A stretch of DNA of 64,000 nt from JAEUOS01 sp040382235 (GCA_040382235.1 JBEIFV010000009.1:11784-75783), one strand, 5' to 3'. Shown: positions 43,755-52,447, counted from the stretch's first letter. Numbers and translations are program-made. Notes: generated by a model from the sequence alone, not told the origin.

Positions 43755-46040
43755 ATGCAACCCTCCAATCAACCGGTACTGCGCGACATCGTTCTTGTCG
43801 GCGGCGGTCACAGCCATGTCGGCGTGATCAAAAACTTCGGCATGCGCCCGGTGCCCGGCGTACGGCTTACCGTGATCTGCCGCGATACCGACACCCCCTA
43901 TTCCGGCATGCTGCCCGGCTACATCGCCGGGCACTACAGCTTTGACGATGTTCACATCGATTTGCGCCGCCTGGCGCAATTTGCCGGGGCGCGCTTTTAT
44001 CGTGGCCAGGTAACGGGCCTGGATCGCGGCGCGCGCAAGGTATTGCTGGCCGGCCGCCCGGCGGTGCCCTATGACCTGTTGTCGATCAACATCGGCTCGA
44101 CCCCGCAGTTGGCCACGGTGCCCGGCGCGGCCGAACACGCGGTGCCGGTCAAGCCGATTTTCGAATTCAACCAGCGCTGGCTGGCTTTGCTCGAGCGGGT
44201 GCGCAAACACGCGGGAAAAGCCCGCATCGCGATCGTCGGCGGTGGTGCCGGCGGGGTGGAACTGTTGCTGGCGATGCAATTCCGCCTGCACAACGAGTTG
44301 CGCGGCTTGAAGCGCGATCCGGGCGAGCTCGAGTTCCACCTGTTCACCAGGGGCGCCACCATCCTGCCCACCCACAATGCCTGGGTGCGCGCGACCTTCG
44401 AACGGGTGCTCGCTGAACGTGGCGTGCGGGTACATCGTGAAGCAGAAGTGCGAGCCGTCGATGCTGGCAGCCTGACCACCGGCGACGGCGCCCTTTTTGA
44501 GGCCGACGAGATCATGTGGGTGACGCGCGCCGGCGGCGCTGCCTGGCTGCGTGACACCGGACTCGCGCTGGATGAGAGCGGCTTCATCGGTGTTACCGAC
44601 ACCTTGCAGAGCGTCACCGACCCCCTGGTATTTGCCGCCGGCGATATCGCCGCGATGATCAATCACCCCCTGGAAAAAGCCGGTGTGTTCGCGGTGCGCA
44701 TGGGGCCGCCGCTGGCGGAAAACCTGCGGCGGATGGTGGCCGGCATCGCTCCCCTGCCATACAAGCCGCAACGCCGCTGGCTGGCGCTGATTTCCACCGG
44801 CGACAAGCTGGCCGTGGCTTCGCGGGGGTTGCTCGGCTTTCGTGGCGCCTGGGTATGGCGCTGGAAAGACCGGATCGATCGCCGCTTCATGACCAAATTC
44901 AGCGACCTGCCCGAGATGACGCCAAGCGCCGCCCAGGTGACGCCGGCGCCATCTCCGGTCAAGCTTGCGGCTGAAGAGGCGGCGCAGGCGATCTCGGCGA
45001 TCGCCATGCGCTGCGGCGGCTGTGGCGCCAAGGTCGGCGCATCAGTATTGTCGCGCGCCCTGGGCGCGCTCGATCCGATACAACGTGACGATGTGCTGAT
45101 CGGGCTCAAGTCGCCCGACGATGCGGCGGTGGTGCGGGTGCCACCGGGCATGGCGATGGTGCACACGGTGGATTTTTTCCGCGCCTTCATCGACGACCCT
45201 TATATCTTCGGCAAGGTCGCGGCCAATCATTCGCTGGGTGACATTTTCGCCATGGGAGGCGTTCCGCAATCGGCCACCTCTGTGGTGACCGTGCCGCCCG
45301 GGCTGGAAGCCAAGGTCGAGGACACGCTCTACCAGATGATGGCGGGCGCGGTCGAGGTATTGAATGCCGCCGGCTGTGCACTGGTCGGCGGCCACACCGG
45401 CGAGGGTCACGAACTGGCGCTGGGGTTCGCCATCAACGGCCTCATAGATGAGCGGCTTTCAGCGGTGATGCGCAAGGGCGGCATGCGCGCCGGTGACGCC
45501 CTGCTCCTGACCAAACCGATCGGCACCGGCACCCTGTTCGCCGCCTTGCCGCTGCTCAAGGTGCGCGGGCGCTGGATCGATGCGGCGCTGGATTCGATGT
45601 GCGTGAGCAACGCCGAGGGCGCGCGCATCCTGCGTGAATATGGCGCCACCGCCTGTACCGACCTGACCGGCTTCGGCCTGCTTGGTCACCTGGTGGAAAT
45701 GACACGCCCCTCGGGCGTGGACGCGGAACTCGACCTGGGCGCGCTGCCGGTACTGGACGGTGCCGAGGAGACCGCTGTCGCCGGCATCCTGAGTTCGCTG
45801 CAGCCGGCCAACGTGCGCCTGCGGCGTGCCCTGCGCAATCAGGCGGAGATGACCGAGCACCCGCGCTATCGACTGATTTTCGATCCGCAGACCGCCGGCG
45901 GCCTCTTGGCAACCGTGCCGGGTGCATGTGCCCCCGATTGCGTGGCGGCGCTGCGCGCGGCCGGTTACCCACACACTGTGGTGATCGGGCGCATCCTGCC
46001 GCAGGGCGATGCGCTGGAACCGATCACGCTCAAGGCTTGA
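43755..46040 (+). CDS. selD: NADH dehydrogenase-like/selenide water dikinase (SelD) fusion
   Basis: A 761-residue bifunctional protein. Residues 1-390: FAD/NAD(P)-binding (VGGGHSHVGVIK, VGGGAGGVELLLAMQ, FAAGDIAAM). Residues about 415-755: SelD with MRCGGCGAKVG, where the catalytic Cys and Lys (GCxxK) are kept, DDAAVV, DFFRAFIDDPYIFG and GGHTGEG. SelD makes selenophosphate for selenocysteine, selenouridine or molybdenum-hydroxylase selenium; the oxidoreductase half may recycle or reduce selenium. The symbol applies to the C-terminal half. No selA, selB or selU gene is in the window. Confidence 0.92.
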   Translation: MQPSNQPVLRDIVLVGGGHSHVGVIKNFGMRPVPGVRLTVICRDTDTPYSGMLPGYIAGHYSFDDVHIDLRRLAQFAGARFYRGQVTGLDRGARKVLLAGRPAVPYDLLSINIGSTPQLATVPGAAEHAVPVKPIFEFNQRWLALLERVRKHAGKARIAIVGGGAGGVELLLAMQFRLHNELRGLKRDPGELEFHLFTRGATILPTHNAWVRATFERVLAERGVRVHREAEVRAVDAGSLTTGDGALFEADEIMWVTRAGGAAWLRDTGLALDESGFIGVTDTLQSVTDPLVFAAGDIAAMINHPLEKAGVFAVRMGPPLAENLRRMVAGIAPLPYKPQRRWLALISTGDKLAVASRGLLGFRGAWVWRWKDRIDRRFMTKFSDLPEMTPSAAQVTPAPSPVKLAAEEAAQAISAIAMRCGGCGAKVGASVLSRALGALDPIQRDDVLIGLKSPDDAAVVRVPPGMAMVHTVDFFRAFIDDPYIFGKVAANHSLGDIFAMGGVPQSATSVVTVPPGLEAKVEDTLYQMMAGAVEVLNAAGCALVGGHTGEGHELALGFAINGLIDERLSAVMRKGGMRAGDALLLTKPIGTGTLFAALPLLKVRGRWIDAALDSMCVSNAEGARILREYGATACTDLTGFGLLGHLVEMTRPSGVDAELDLGALPVLDGAEETAVAGILSSLQPANVRLRRALRNQAEMTEHPRYRLIFDPQTAGGLLATVPGACAPDCVAALRAAGYPHTVVIGRILPQGDALEPITLKA

Positions 46041-46210
46041 CGCCCGGCGCTCGCGCCGCCGCTGCTTCTGTCCCGCCCTCGATCATGCATGCGCGAATGC
46101 GAGAATGCCGGGCACGGTATGCTTGGCACACCCCATGGAGGCAAGATGGCCGCCGCATCCGAAACATCCGCAACCCGCATTCGAATCACCACGAAAAGGG
46201 AGTAACCAGC

Positions 46211-46633
46211 ATGGACAAAACAGCCACCGGCGGTTGCCTGTGCGGCAAGATTCGCTATGCCGTAGCCACCCCACTCCAGAACGTCATCGCCTGCCACTGC
46301 AACCACTGCCGCAAGATCTCCGGCGCCGGCTCCAGCCACAATGCCGCCATACCCACCAGCGCCATGACGATCACCACTGGGGCGCCGAAAATGTATGCGG
46401 ATACAGCGGACAGCGGCAATCGCCTCAACCGGTTTTTCTGTGACGACTGCGGCTCTTCCCTCTACAGCCGGCGCGAGAAAATGCCGGAGATGACGATCCT
46501 CAAGGTAGGCACGCTCGACGATGCCTCGGGCCTCAAGCTGGCGATGAACATCTGGACCGGCAGCGCTTTGCCGTGGATGCATGTCGATCCGGCAGTGGAG
46601 CACTATCCGGGGAATCGGCCGGTCAAGACTTGA
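46211..46633 (+). CDS. GFA (glutathione-dependent formaldehyde-activating)-family protein
   Basis: A 140-residue zinc-binding protein. Cysteines: GGCLCGKIRY, CHCNHCRKISG and FFCDDCGSSLY, the GFA/CENP-V pattern. Its role in formaldehyde detoxification is doubtful for the family. ATG 46211 was chosen; the upstream open frame has no homology. Monocistronic. Confidence 0.88.
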   Translation: MDKTATGGCLCGKIRYAVATPLQNVIACHCNHCRKISGAGSSHNAAIPTSAMTITTGAPKMYADTADSGNRLNRFFCDDCGSSLYSRREKMPEMTILKVGTLDDASGLKLAMNIWTGSALPWMHVDPAVEHYPGNRPVKT

Positions 46634-46697
46634 AGTTTGCGGTCGCGGCGATGCCCTCTGCGCTCCAGACAGGCTCCGGTCGACTTCGGTAGCGGCG

Positions 46698-47078
46698 TCA
46701 GGTAGCCCGCGGATGGCGGGTGCAGCATGCGCCGCCCGAGCAATAGGCAGGCACGAACAGCTCGGCTGCCATCAGCCAAGCGCCGCTTACTTGGCGCCAT
46801 CGCGCCTGGTAGCTGCCGCCAATCACCAAGGGCCCGTCGGGCTCGGTCCAGGTGCCGACCCAGTCGCCGCGTTCGGCCGCGACGCCCCATGCGGCGAACA
46901 CTTCGATCCAGTCCGGGATGCGTACGTACTTCGTATCCGGCCGCAGTTTCACGACTTCGTCTGGAACCAGGGCATTTGCCTGACCGTAGCGCTTGAGAAA
47001 TTGCGCATACGGAACCACAACGAAGGCCGGCTTGCCATCCGCGCCGAGAATCGTCTGAAAGTCAACACGTGCGTTCAT
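46698..47078 (-). CDS. Possible chimeric protein: antitoxin-like head, NTF2-like tail
   Basis: A 126-residue protein. Residues 1-35 (MNARVDFQTILGADGKPAFVVV and PYAQFL) resemble Phd-like/XRE antitoxin N-termini; residues about 55-115 (EVFAAWGVAAERGDWVGTW, GGSYQARWRQVSGAWLMAAELFV) resemble the second half of an NTF2-like/DUF4440 protein, with Cys-rich end YCSGGACC. The ATG overlaps the stop of the dehydrogenase (ATGA) and has AAGGAGG 4-5 bases before it, so it is probably expressed. A deletion joining two genes would explain it; the alternative is one unfamiliar small fold. Confidence 0.5.
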   Translation of the reverse strand: MNARVDFQTILGADGKPAFVVVPYAQFLKRYGQANALVPDEVVKLRPDTKYVRIPDWIEVFAAWGVAAERGDWVGTWTEPDGPLVIGGSYQARWRQVSGAWLMAAELFVPAYCSGGACCTRHPRAT

Positions 47079-48109
47079 CGCGCCTCCTTACCTCCTCGAT
47101 GTTGACCACCAGGACGATCGGCGGCCGCGTCGGGGGTCGGCAGCAAACCGAGATGCTTGAGCAGGTCCACTTGCCGCTTCAGCACGTCCGCACGATAGGC
47201 CGTGGTATCGGTGCCGCGATAGTCAAAAAATCCCTCGCCGCTCTTGAGCCCGATGCGCCCCTCGTGCATGTGCCGATCGACGATGGCGGGCGCGGCGAAG
47301 CGCGCGCCGTTAAGCGCCTGGGTCATGTAGCGGCTGGCGTGATAGAGGATATCGACGCCGCCATAGTCGATGAATTCGACCACACCCATGGTCGCGTAGC
47401 GAAAGCCGAAACCGTAGCGGATCGCGCGGTCGATGTCTTCAGCGGTGGCCAGTCCCTCTTCGACCATGCGCACAGCCTCGTTCATGAACAGCACCTGGAA
47501 GCGCGGCACGATGTAACCCGGCGCGGCGGCGCATACCACCGGCTTCTTGCCGATGCCTTCCAGCAACGCTCTCAAGCGCTGCACCACCTGAGGATCGGTC
47601 GCAGGATGCGGGGAAACCTCGACCAAGGGCACCAGGTAGGCGGGGTTGAGCCAATGCGCGTTCAGAAAGCGATGCGGATGCGTGACCATCGCCGCCAGTT
47701 CGGTCGACAGCATGGTCGAGGTGGTCGAGGCTAGGATCGCGTCGGCGCGCAGGTGCCGGCAGACAAAGGCGAATGCGGTGCGCTTGGCCTCCGCAACTTC
47801 GGGAACGCCTTCAAACAGTACTTCGGTGTGCGCCAGGGCCGCCGGCGCCGCCTCATATGCGACAAAGCGGACGCGACCGAGAATCACCGAACGCTGCGCG
47901 TCGTCGAAGACGCCAAGGGCTGCGATGGTGGCTAGGCTGGCATCGATTTCGGCCAGCGCCGCTTTGCGCATTTCTTCCAGTTGCTGCGCCGTGCGCGGCT
48001 TGCTGTCGATCAGCAGCACCTCATGGCCGGCATAGGCGAACGCATGTGCGATGCCACGCCCCATGCGCCCGGCGCCGAAGGATGCGATCAGCGGCAGGTC
48101 AGAAGCCAT
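47075..48109 (-). CDS. 3-hydroxyacyl-CoA dehydrogenase-family protein
   Basis: A 344-residue NAD-dependent enzyme with FGAGRMGRGIAHAFAYAG (Rossmann), catalytic HWLNPAYLVPLVEV, PGYIVPRFQVLFMNEA and ATAEDIDRAIRYGFGFR. The start at ATG 48109 overlaps the neighbouring dehydrogenase gene by 11 bases. The second NAD-dependent gene upstream suggests a pair of hydroxy-acid dehydrogenases. Substrate not known. Confidence 0.85.
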   Translation of the reverse strand: MASDLPLIASFGAGRMGRGIAHAFAYAGHEVLLIDSKPRTAQQLEEMRKAALAEIDASLATIAALGVFDDAQRSVILGRVRFVAYEAAPAALAHTEVLFEGVPEVAEAKRTAFAFVCRHLRADAILASTTSTMLSTELAAMVTHPHRFLNAHWLNPAYLVPLVEVSPHPATDPQVVQRLRALLEGIGKKPVVCAAAPGYIVPRFQVLFMNEAVRMVEEGLATAEDIDRAIRYGFGFRYATMGVVEFIDYGGVDILYHASRYMTQALNGARFAAPAIVDRHMHEGRIGLKSGEGFFDYRGTDTTAYRADVLKRQVDLLKHLGLLPTPDAAADRPGGQHRGGKEAR

Positions 48110-49175
48110 GCTGCAGCATGGCGTGCATCTCTGGCCGGGAGTGCACTGCCAGTCCCATCGCTTCAAGGGTGCGCGGACTGCCGGTGCGAATGTCTTCACC
48201 AAGCACGCCGGAGGCGATCGCCAGGAGGCCGGTGGCGACCGGTGCCTTGACGCCGGCCCAATCAGCCACCGACACCAGGAACGCCAGGCCATAGACGATG
48301 TCTTCGCGCATATAACGGTGGGTTTGCAGGTCGATTTTCTCGCGCCAGTCGCCCGATTCGGTCAGGCGGTCATGGGCGTCACCGTACATCCATTGATCGG
48401 TGCTGTAGTGGTCGCGCAAGGGGAAGTGATAGGGCTTGTAGCCCAGGGCCTCGCGCACTGCGATGCGTTCGGCGTCGAGCGCATCATGAATGCGGCGAAT
48501 CGAGGGCTGGGTGCCTTCCTTGTGAATGTCCCAGCGATCGAAATGCTCGAGCGGCCCGGCGTTCATGAGAATCAACGGTGGGTGGATGATCGGGCCGGCA
48601 TTCATCAGCGCGCCCGACAATGCATCTTCGATCGGCTCGATCGCCGGGTACGCAGCGCCGATCAAGGCGAGCGCATGGGCGCTGCGATCAGCCGGAAAGA
48701 CGCCGGTCGGCAGGCGCTTGGCGCGCATGGTGATGGCCACCTCACGCGGGCCGTGCTTGCGCGTGAGGTAGGGCAGGGTGCCGGTTTCGGCGAAAGTCAC
48801 CTCCGCCTTGCTGCCGGCAGCACGCAGCGCGCGCGCCATGCAGACGCTGCCGAACGTGCCCGGCGGCAGAAACACCGCCTGGCCATCGCTCACATGAGGC
48901 GCCATCGCCCGCGCGATATCGATCTGCGCTGGCGCAGGGCCGGGCAATACGATCAGGTCGGCGCCACGCAGCGCCACGCCGATGTCCGGCGTGATACAGG
49001 CGATGGCCACGTCACGCGCGCCGCGCACATCCTTCAGGTGGATCGAGCCGGCAAGCTGCGCCGCCGCCAGGGCGGCGGCGTCGCGGCGCCAGAAACGCAC
49101 GGCGTGGCCCTGCTCGGACAGATCGGCGGCGGCGGCGTAGGCGCCATTACCGCCACCCAGGACCGCGATTTTCAT
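48099..49175 (-). CDS. NAD/NADP octopine/nopaline dehydrogenase-family protein
   Basis: A 358-residue enzyme with VLGGGNGAYAAAADL (Rossmann) and a C-terminal octopine-dehydrogenase-like domain (GALMNAGPIIHPPL, then HYSTDQWMYGDAHDRL). Related proteins reductively couple amino acids with keto acids, or act as opine dehydrogenases. It overlaps the hydroxyacyl-CoA dehydrogenase by 11 bases. The 454-base region upstream is described separately. Confidence 0.8.
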   Translation of the reverse strand: MKIAVLGGGNGAYAAAADLSEQGHAVRFWRRDAAALAAAQLAGSIHLKDVRGARDVAIACITPDIGVALRGADLIVLPGPAPAQIDIARAMAPHVSDGQAVFLPPGTFGSVCMARALRAAGSKAEVTFAETGTLPYLTRKHGPREVAITMRAKRLPTGVFPADRSAHALALIGAAYPAIEPIEDALSGALMNAGPIIHPPLILMNAGPLEHFDRWDIHKEGTQPSIRRIHDALDAERIAVREALGYKPYHFPLRDHYSTDQWMYGDAHDRLTESGDWREKIDLQTHRYMREDIVYGLAFLVSVADWAGVKAPVATGLLAIASGVLGEDIRTGSPRTLEAMGLAVHSRPEMHAMLQHGF

Positions 49176-49629
49176 AGGCAGGCGCAGAGCGGATGTCTTG
49201 TAACGAGATGCATCGCCGGATTGTCGGCGATGCGGGCTGGGCGCACAAGTTCGGGAACAAACATCGGGGGCGGCCTGTGGAGCCTCGCGACCACGCCGGG
49301 AGGTGGATCACTTGCGGAAAGCCCGGCTGGACAGATGGGATCAAGTCCCTTCCGTTTCCTTTTCCGGAGATTGATCGCCCAACATTGCAAAAAGGGTCAC
49401 CCCGGCACCGCAAGACGCCGATAGCCCTTCCGGCAGAGCGCCTCGAGGCGTGGCATCCGCGCGTAACGATTGGCGCATCGGTGTTCGCAGATTCTTGTGT
49501 CGACCGACCACGGAGAGTCCACCCCGGATGCCGGATATACGACTGCAGGCTTGACCCTATCGCCAAGACAATCGATCAGTCACCGGACTTTGGCGGGGAG
49601 TCCATCCAGAAGCTTAGACCGCGCCAAGC
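49176..49629. other. Long untranslated region with hairpins
   Basis: 454 bases between the opine-type dehydrogenase start and the BLUF gene end. A perfect 9-bp hairpin GCATCGCCG-GATTGT-CGGCGATGC is at 49210-49233, 35 bases upstream of the dehydrogenase ATG. Further upstream GATCAA/TTGATC arms flank a purine-rich stretch (about 49338-49375). No known riboswitch consensus was recognised, and no protein-coding frame is convincing. Confidence 0.4.
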
Positions 49630-50082
49630 TCACTCGACCTTCCCTTCTGTGTTTTCGTCGGCCACCAGCAAGGAAAGAATGTCTTGAGCGAACTGCGCCG
49701 TCCGATTCTGCTCTTCAGCTGTCTCTCCCAGACCTTCAGGGGTGTCGTTCGTTGCGCTAACTCCTGACCACTTAGCAACCTGTTTCGGTGTTGCGCTGAC
49801 GTATGCCATCTTCCAACTGCCAAAGATCGCCGTCGGAACTTCGCTCTCCCGCAAGACGAGGACATTTTCATGGCGTACGTCCCGCCGTATCTTGGCCATC
49901 AGGTCCCGTAGTACAACCTTGTCACCTTCAAGGATTTGCAGAAATATTCTCTCTGCGTAGACAAGCGCACCAGTAACGCCCTTAGCCGCGTTGCTACGTC
50001 TGGCATGGTCAAGGAGTTCCTGCAGATCGTCGGTCTGCATCGGAGTCGCCGCTTCTGAGGAATAGATGATTCGGTATGTCAC
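49630..50082 (-). CDS. BLUF-domain blue-light photoreceptor
   Basis: A 150-residue protein consisting of one BLUF domain (1-95) and a tail. Flavin-contacting residues are all visible: Tyr7 (RIIYSSEA), Asn31 (NAAKGVTGALVY), Gln49 (FLQILEG), Trp90 and Met92 (FGSWKMAYV). FAD photochemistry is thus likely. No effector domain (EAL, cyclase, antirepressor) is fused, so a partner is expected. The start is GTG at 50082. It lies 109 bases downstream of the attC of the protease cassette, same strand. Confidence 0.9.
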   Translation of the reverse strand: MTYRIIYSSEAATPMQTDDLQELLDHARRSNAAKGVTGALVYAERIFLQILEGDKVVLRDLMAKIRRDVRHENVLVLRESEVPTAIFGSWKMAYVSATPKQVAKWSGVSATNDTPEGLGETAEEQNRTAQFAQDILSLLVADENTEGKVE

Positions 50083-50190
50083 GAGGGCATCCTAGCGGAT
50101 TGAATTTGGCAGACATTGATCGACGTGTGGAAACCGGCAGGCCGCTCGGCTCGAAAGAGTGCAGGCAAATTCGAGAAGCAACACTGTGCG

Positions 50191-50278
50191 GCCCAACGTA
50201 GAGCTAACCGGCGCTGCGCGGCTTTATCGCGCAGCGTCCAGCGACTGAAAGGAGCGAGGTTGAGCGCCGTGTTAGGGG
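50191..50278 (-). other. Integron attC recombination site
   Basis: Read on the minus strand: CCCCTAAC (R'', 50278-50271), ACGGCGCTCAACC (L''), a variable region with a perfect 9-bp stem CGCTGCGCG/CGCGCAGCG around ATAAAGC (50212-50236), GGTTAGCTCTAC (L'), then GTTGGGC (R', 50197-50191), which fits the GTTRRRY consensus exactly. Size about 88 bases is normal for attC. It starts 7 bases after the protease stop codon (50286), as cassette attC sites do. R'' is exactly complementary to the GTTAGGGG found at the other cassette end (51173-51166). Confidence 0.8.
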
Positions 50279-51172
50279 TGTTTTCTTATAGGGCACCAAC
50301 ATCAACATGACCATAAGTAATCAGTTCCGCAAAAGTCAAAGTGCTCGCGCGTCTAGAAAGCGGCACTTGCAAAAACTCCCAACTGTTATGTGGAATACGA
50401 ATACACCCCAGCTCTAGTGGAAGAAGTTGGGTAACAGGCACTACTGAAGAAAGATCATCTCCTTCAGACTCGCCGCCTCGAAAATCCCAGCCACGGCAAG
50501 CAATTGCAACTATGCAGCCGCTTGCGTTAAATATTGGACATCCACTTGCACCACTTCTAATTTCAAGGCTTGTCTCGTAGTGAGCATACGGCATGAAAGG
50601 TCGAGATCCCGCATCTATCTGGGAACGAAATTTTCCATGAATATAGCGACCAGCCAATGTCGGTAATTGCTCTAAAGGAACATCGCCCGAATGCGTACTT
50701 TCTGCCTGTTCTCTGAAATCAAGTATTTCGTTTTCTGGGTATGCATAGCTCACGAGAGCTTCGCCGATCTTTGGACGAGTTAGGGATATTGGCCCCCTCA
50801 GATTCGGTGGTTCGAGCTTATCGGGACTCTCGGCGCCATTTTCGACTTGCCCAATGCCGACATCAGCTAAATTGGATACCGAGATGCCAACGATGCGCCG
50901 AAAAAAGCAACCATTCGATGAACCATCTTGAAATATGTAACTTGGGAAAATAGTTTTTGACTGATAATCGGCCAAGTCATCGAGGACGTGTCTTGCAGTT
51001 GCAAACGTTCCATATCGGGTGAGAAGAAATCCAGTCCCAACCACCTTTAATTGGTGATTTCCAATCTCTTTTAGAATTGCAACGACACCTTCTCCAGGGC
51101 GAAGAGGTTTTCCATCGCCTCGGCGTGATCGTGCTTTTGATGTTTTACGGTGAGCCATATGCGGACCCCTAA
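50197..51172 (-). mobile_element. Solitary integron gene cassette (protease plus attC)
   Basis: Boundaries follow the G/TT cut rule. The upstream end is G at 51173 followed by TTAGGGG (51172-51166), and the attC ends at G 50197 followed by TTGGGC. The cassette would be 976 bases: a 13-base leader, one ORF, and attC. It points leftward. There is no integrase gene, attI site or second attC in the window, so it was probably inserted in trans at a secondary site, or is the relic of an array. Its GC is visibly lower than the flanking genes. Confidence 0.75.
50286..51158 (-). CDS. Trypsin-like serine protease, integron cassette-borne
   Basis: About 290 residues with a chymotrypsin-fold triad: His in FATARHVLDD (about residue 60), Asp in LADVGIGQ, and Ser in GASGCPIF (about 225), in the order expected for S1 proteases. 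No signal peptide; the N-terminal 25 residues are very basic (HRKTSKARSRRGDGK). The start at ATG 51158 (MAHRKTS) is preferred because it follows the cassette boundary at 51172; the open frame continues 30 bases upstream through the boundary. The gene is notably AT-richer than its neighbours, consistent with horizontal origin. Confidence 0.78.
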   Translation of the reverse strand: MAHRKTSKARSRRGDGKPLRPGEGVVAILKEIGNHQLKVVGTGFLLTRYGTFATARHVLDDLADYQSKTIFPSYIFQDGSSNGCFFRRIVGISVSNLADVGIGQVENGAESPDKLEPPNLRGPISLTRPKIGEALVSYAYPENEILDFREQAESTHSGDVPLEQLPTLAGRYIHGKFRSQIDAGSRPFMPYAHYETSLEIRSGASGCPIFNASGCIVAIACRGWDFRGGESEGDDLSSVVPVTQLLPLELGCIRIPHNSWEFLQVPLSRRASTLTFAELITYGHVDVGAL

Positions 51173-51595
51173 CGTAAAATTCGACCACCTAATGGTTCGG
51201 TGAAAACCGTCGCAGGCGACGACCAACCCGCCAACGGGCTTGCGCAACTGCCTGATTCTGCGTTCTTCGTCCTGCGTTCTGCTTTCATATGCATGAAACT
51301 TTCGGCTACATAATAGTCCATGGAAACCGTCGCGTTCAAACCCTTGCTGCCTGCCGCCACACCTACACGTCGACGGCGTCATGAGGCGCTCGCCCGTATT
51401 CGCATGTTGCAATTCTCGGCCTGCGTCGACCAAGCATGAATCGGCTGGATCAGACGCGATATCAGACGCATTAACAAGCGTTCGTTGCCCAGGCATTGGC
51501 CGCTCCGCCTTGCCAAAAATAGCACAGCACCAATACAGACCCGCCATGCCGATGTCGAAATGCTGGCGTAAGCGTGATCGGATAAGCTTGAACCC
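51173..51595. other. Flank of the integron cassette, no gene recognised
   Basis: About 420 bases between the cassette end and the SDR gene. The bases next to the cassette (ACG before TTAGGGG on the minus strand, preceded by a weak GGTGGTCGAATTTTAC) are similar to the L' side of an attC but I could not complete an attC. Short open frames on both strands lack motifs. Confidence 0.35.
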
Positions 51596-52447
51596 GTGAC
51601 AAACCCGCACAACAAACCACTCGCTGGCCGCGTCGCGCTGATCACCGGTGCCAATACCGGCATCGGCCGCGCCACCGCGCGCGAACGTGCCTCACAGGGC
51701 GCGCGCGTGTTCATCGCCTGCCGTTCCGCGGTGCGCGCACAGCCGGTAATTGACGAGATTCGCACCGCGACCGGCCAGACAGCGGTCGAAGGTCTGACTC
51801 TGGACCTTTCCGACTTCGCCTCGATACGTGTCTGCGCGGCGACGTTCCTGGCGCTTGACCTGCCCTTGCATCTGCTGATCAACAATGCCGGCTTGGCCGG
51901 TACGCGCGGCATGACGTCCTCCGGTTTCGAGATGGCATTCGGGGTCAACCACCTCGGGCATTTTCTGTTGACGCAACTCCTGCTGGAGCGCATCCGGCAA
52001 TCTGCACCGGCGCGGATTGTCACCGTCGCCAGTCGCGCGCACTATCGATCGACCGGTATCGACTGGGACGCGCTGCGCCAGCCTACCCGTGCAGTCACAG
52101 GCTTTCCGGAATATGCCACCTCGAAATTGGCCAACGTGTTGTTTTCCACTGAACTCGGGCGCCAGCTTGCGGGCAGCGGTGTCACCACATATTCGCTGCA
52201 TCCCGGCGTGGTCGCTTCGGACGTCTGGCGCGCGGTCCCTTGGCCGCTACGCTGGCTGATCAAGCTGCGCATGATCTCGACCGAAGAGGGTGCGCTCACC
52301 ACCTTGCATTGCTCCACTGCAGCGGGCGTGGCATCCGAAACCGGGCTCTACTACGATCAATGCCGCGTCAAGACGCCGAGCGCTCTGGCGCAGGATCGCA
52401 AGCTTGCGGCCGAGTTGTGGGCACGCAGCGAAGCCTGGGTGCGCTGA
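51596..52447 (+). CDS. Retinol dehydrogenase-like SDR
   Basis: A 283-residue SDR: TGANTGIG (cofactor loop), NNAG (LLINNAGLAG), catalytic Ser in VTVASRAHY and YATSK. The long C-terminal half (FSTELGRQLAGSGVTTYSLHPGVVASDVW) is typical for the retinol/WW-domain oxidoreductase-like subgroup. GTG 51596 begins the only plausible N-terminus. Substrate unknown. Confidence 0.85.
   Translation: MTNPHNKPLAGRVALITGANTGIGRATARERASQGARVFIACRSAVRAQPVIDEIRTATGQTAVEGLTLDLSDFASIRVCAATFLALDLPLHLLINNAGLAGTRGMTSSGFEMAFGVNHLGHFLLTQLLLERIRQSAPARIVTVASRAHYRSTGIDWDALRQPTRAVTGFPEYATSKLANVLFSTELGRQLAGSGVTTYSLHPGVVASDVWRAVPWPLRWLIKLRMISTEEGALTTLHCSTAAGVASETGLYYDQCRVKTPSALAQDRKLAAELWARSEAWVR

Noticed and set aside
43614..44771. 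Long minus-strand frame continuing upstream of the MliC lipoprotein
   Set aside because: It is antisense to the NDH-SelD fusion gene, with shadow composition; the signal peptide starts at 43613.
49378..49384. A second GTTGGGC on the minus strand
   Set aside because: It matches R' of an attC but the flanking DNA has no L'/L'' or hairpin, so it is not an attC site.
51173..51300. Possible attI or attC before the cassette
   Set aside because: Only a weak L'-like stretch is present; no R'' partner or stem could be completed, and no integrase gene lies beyond.
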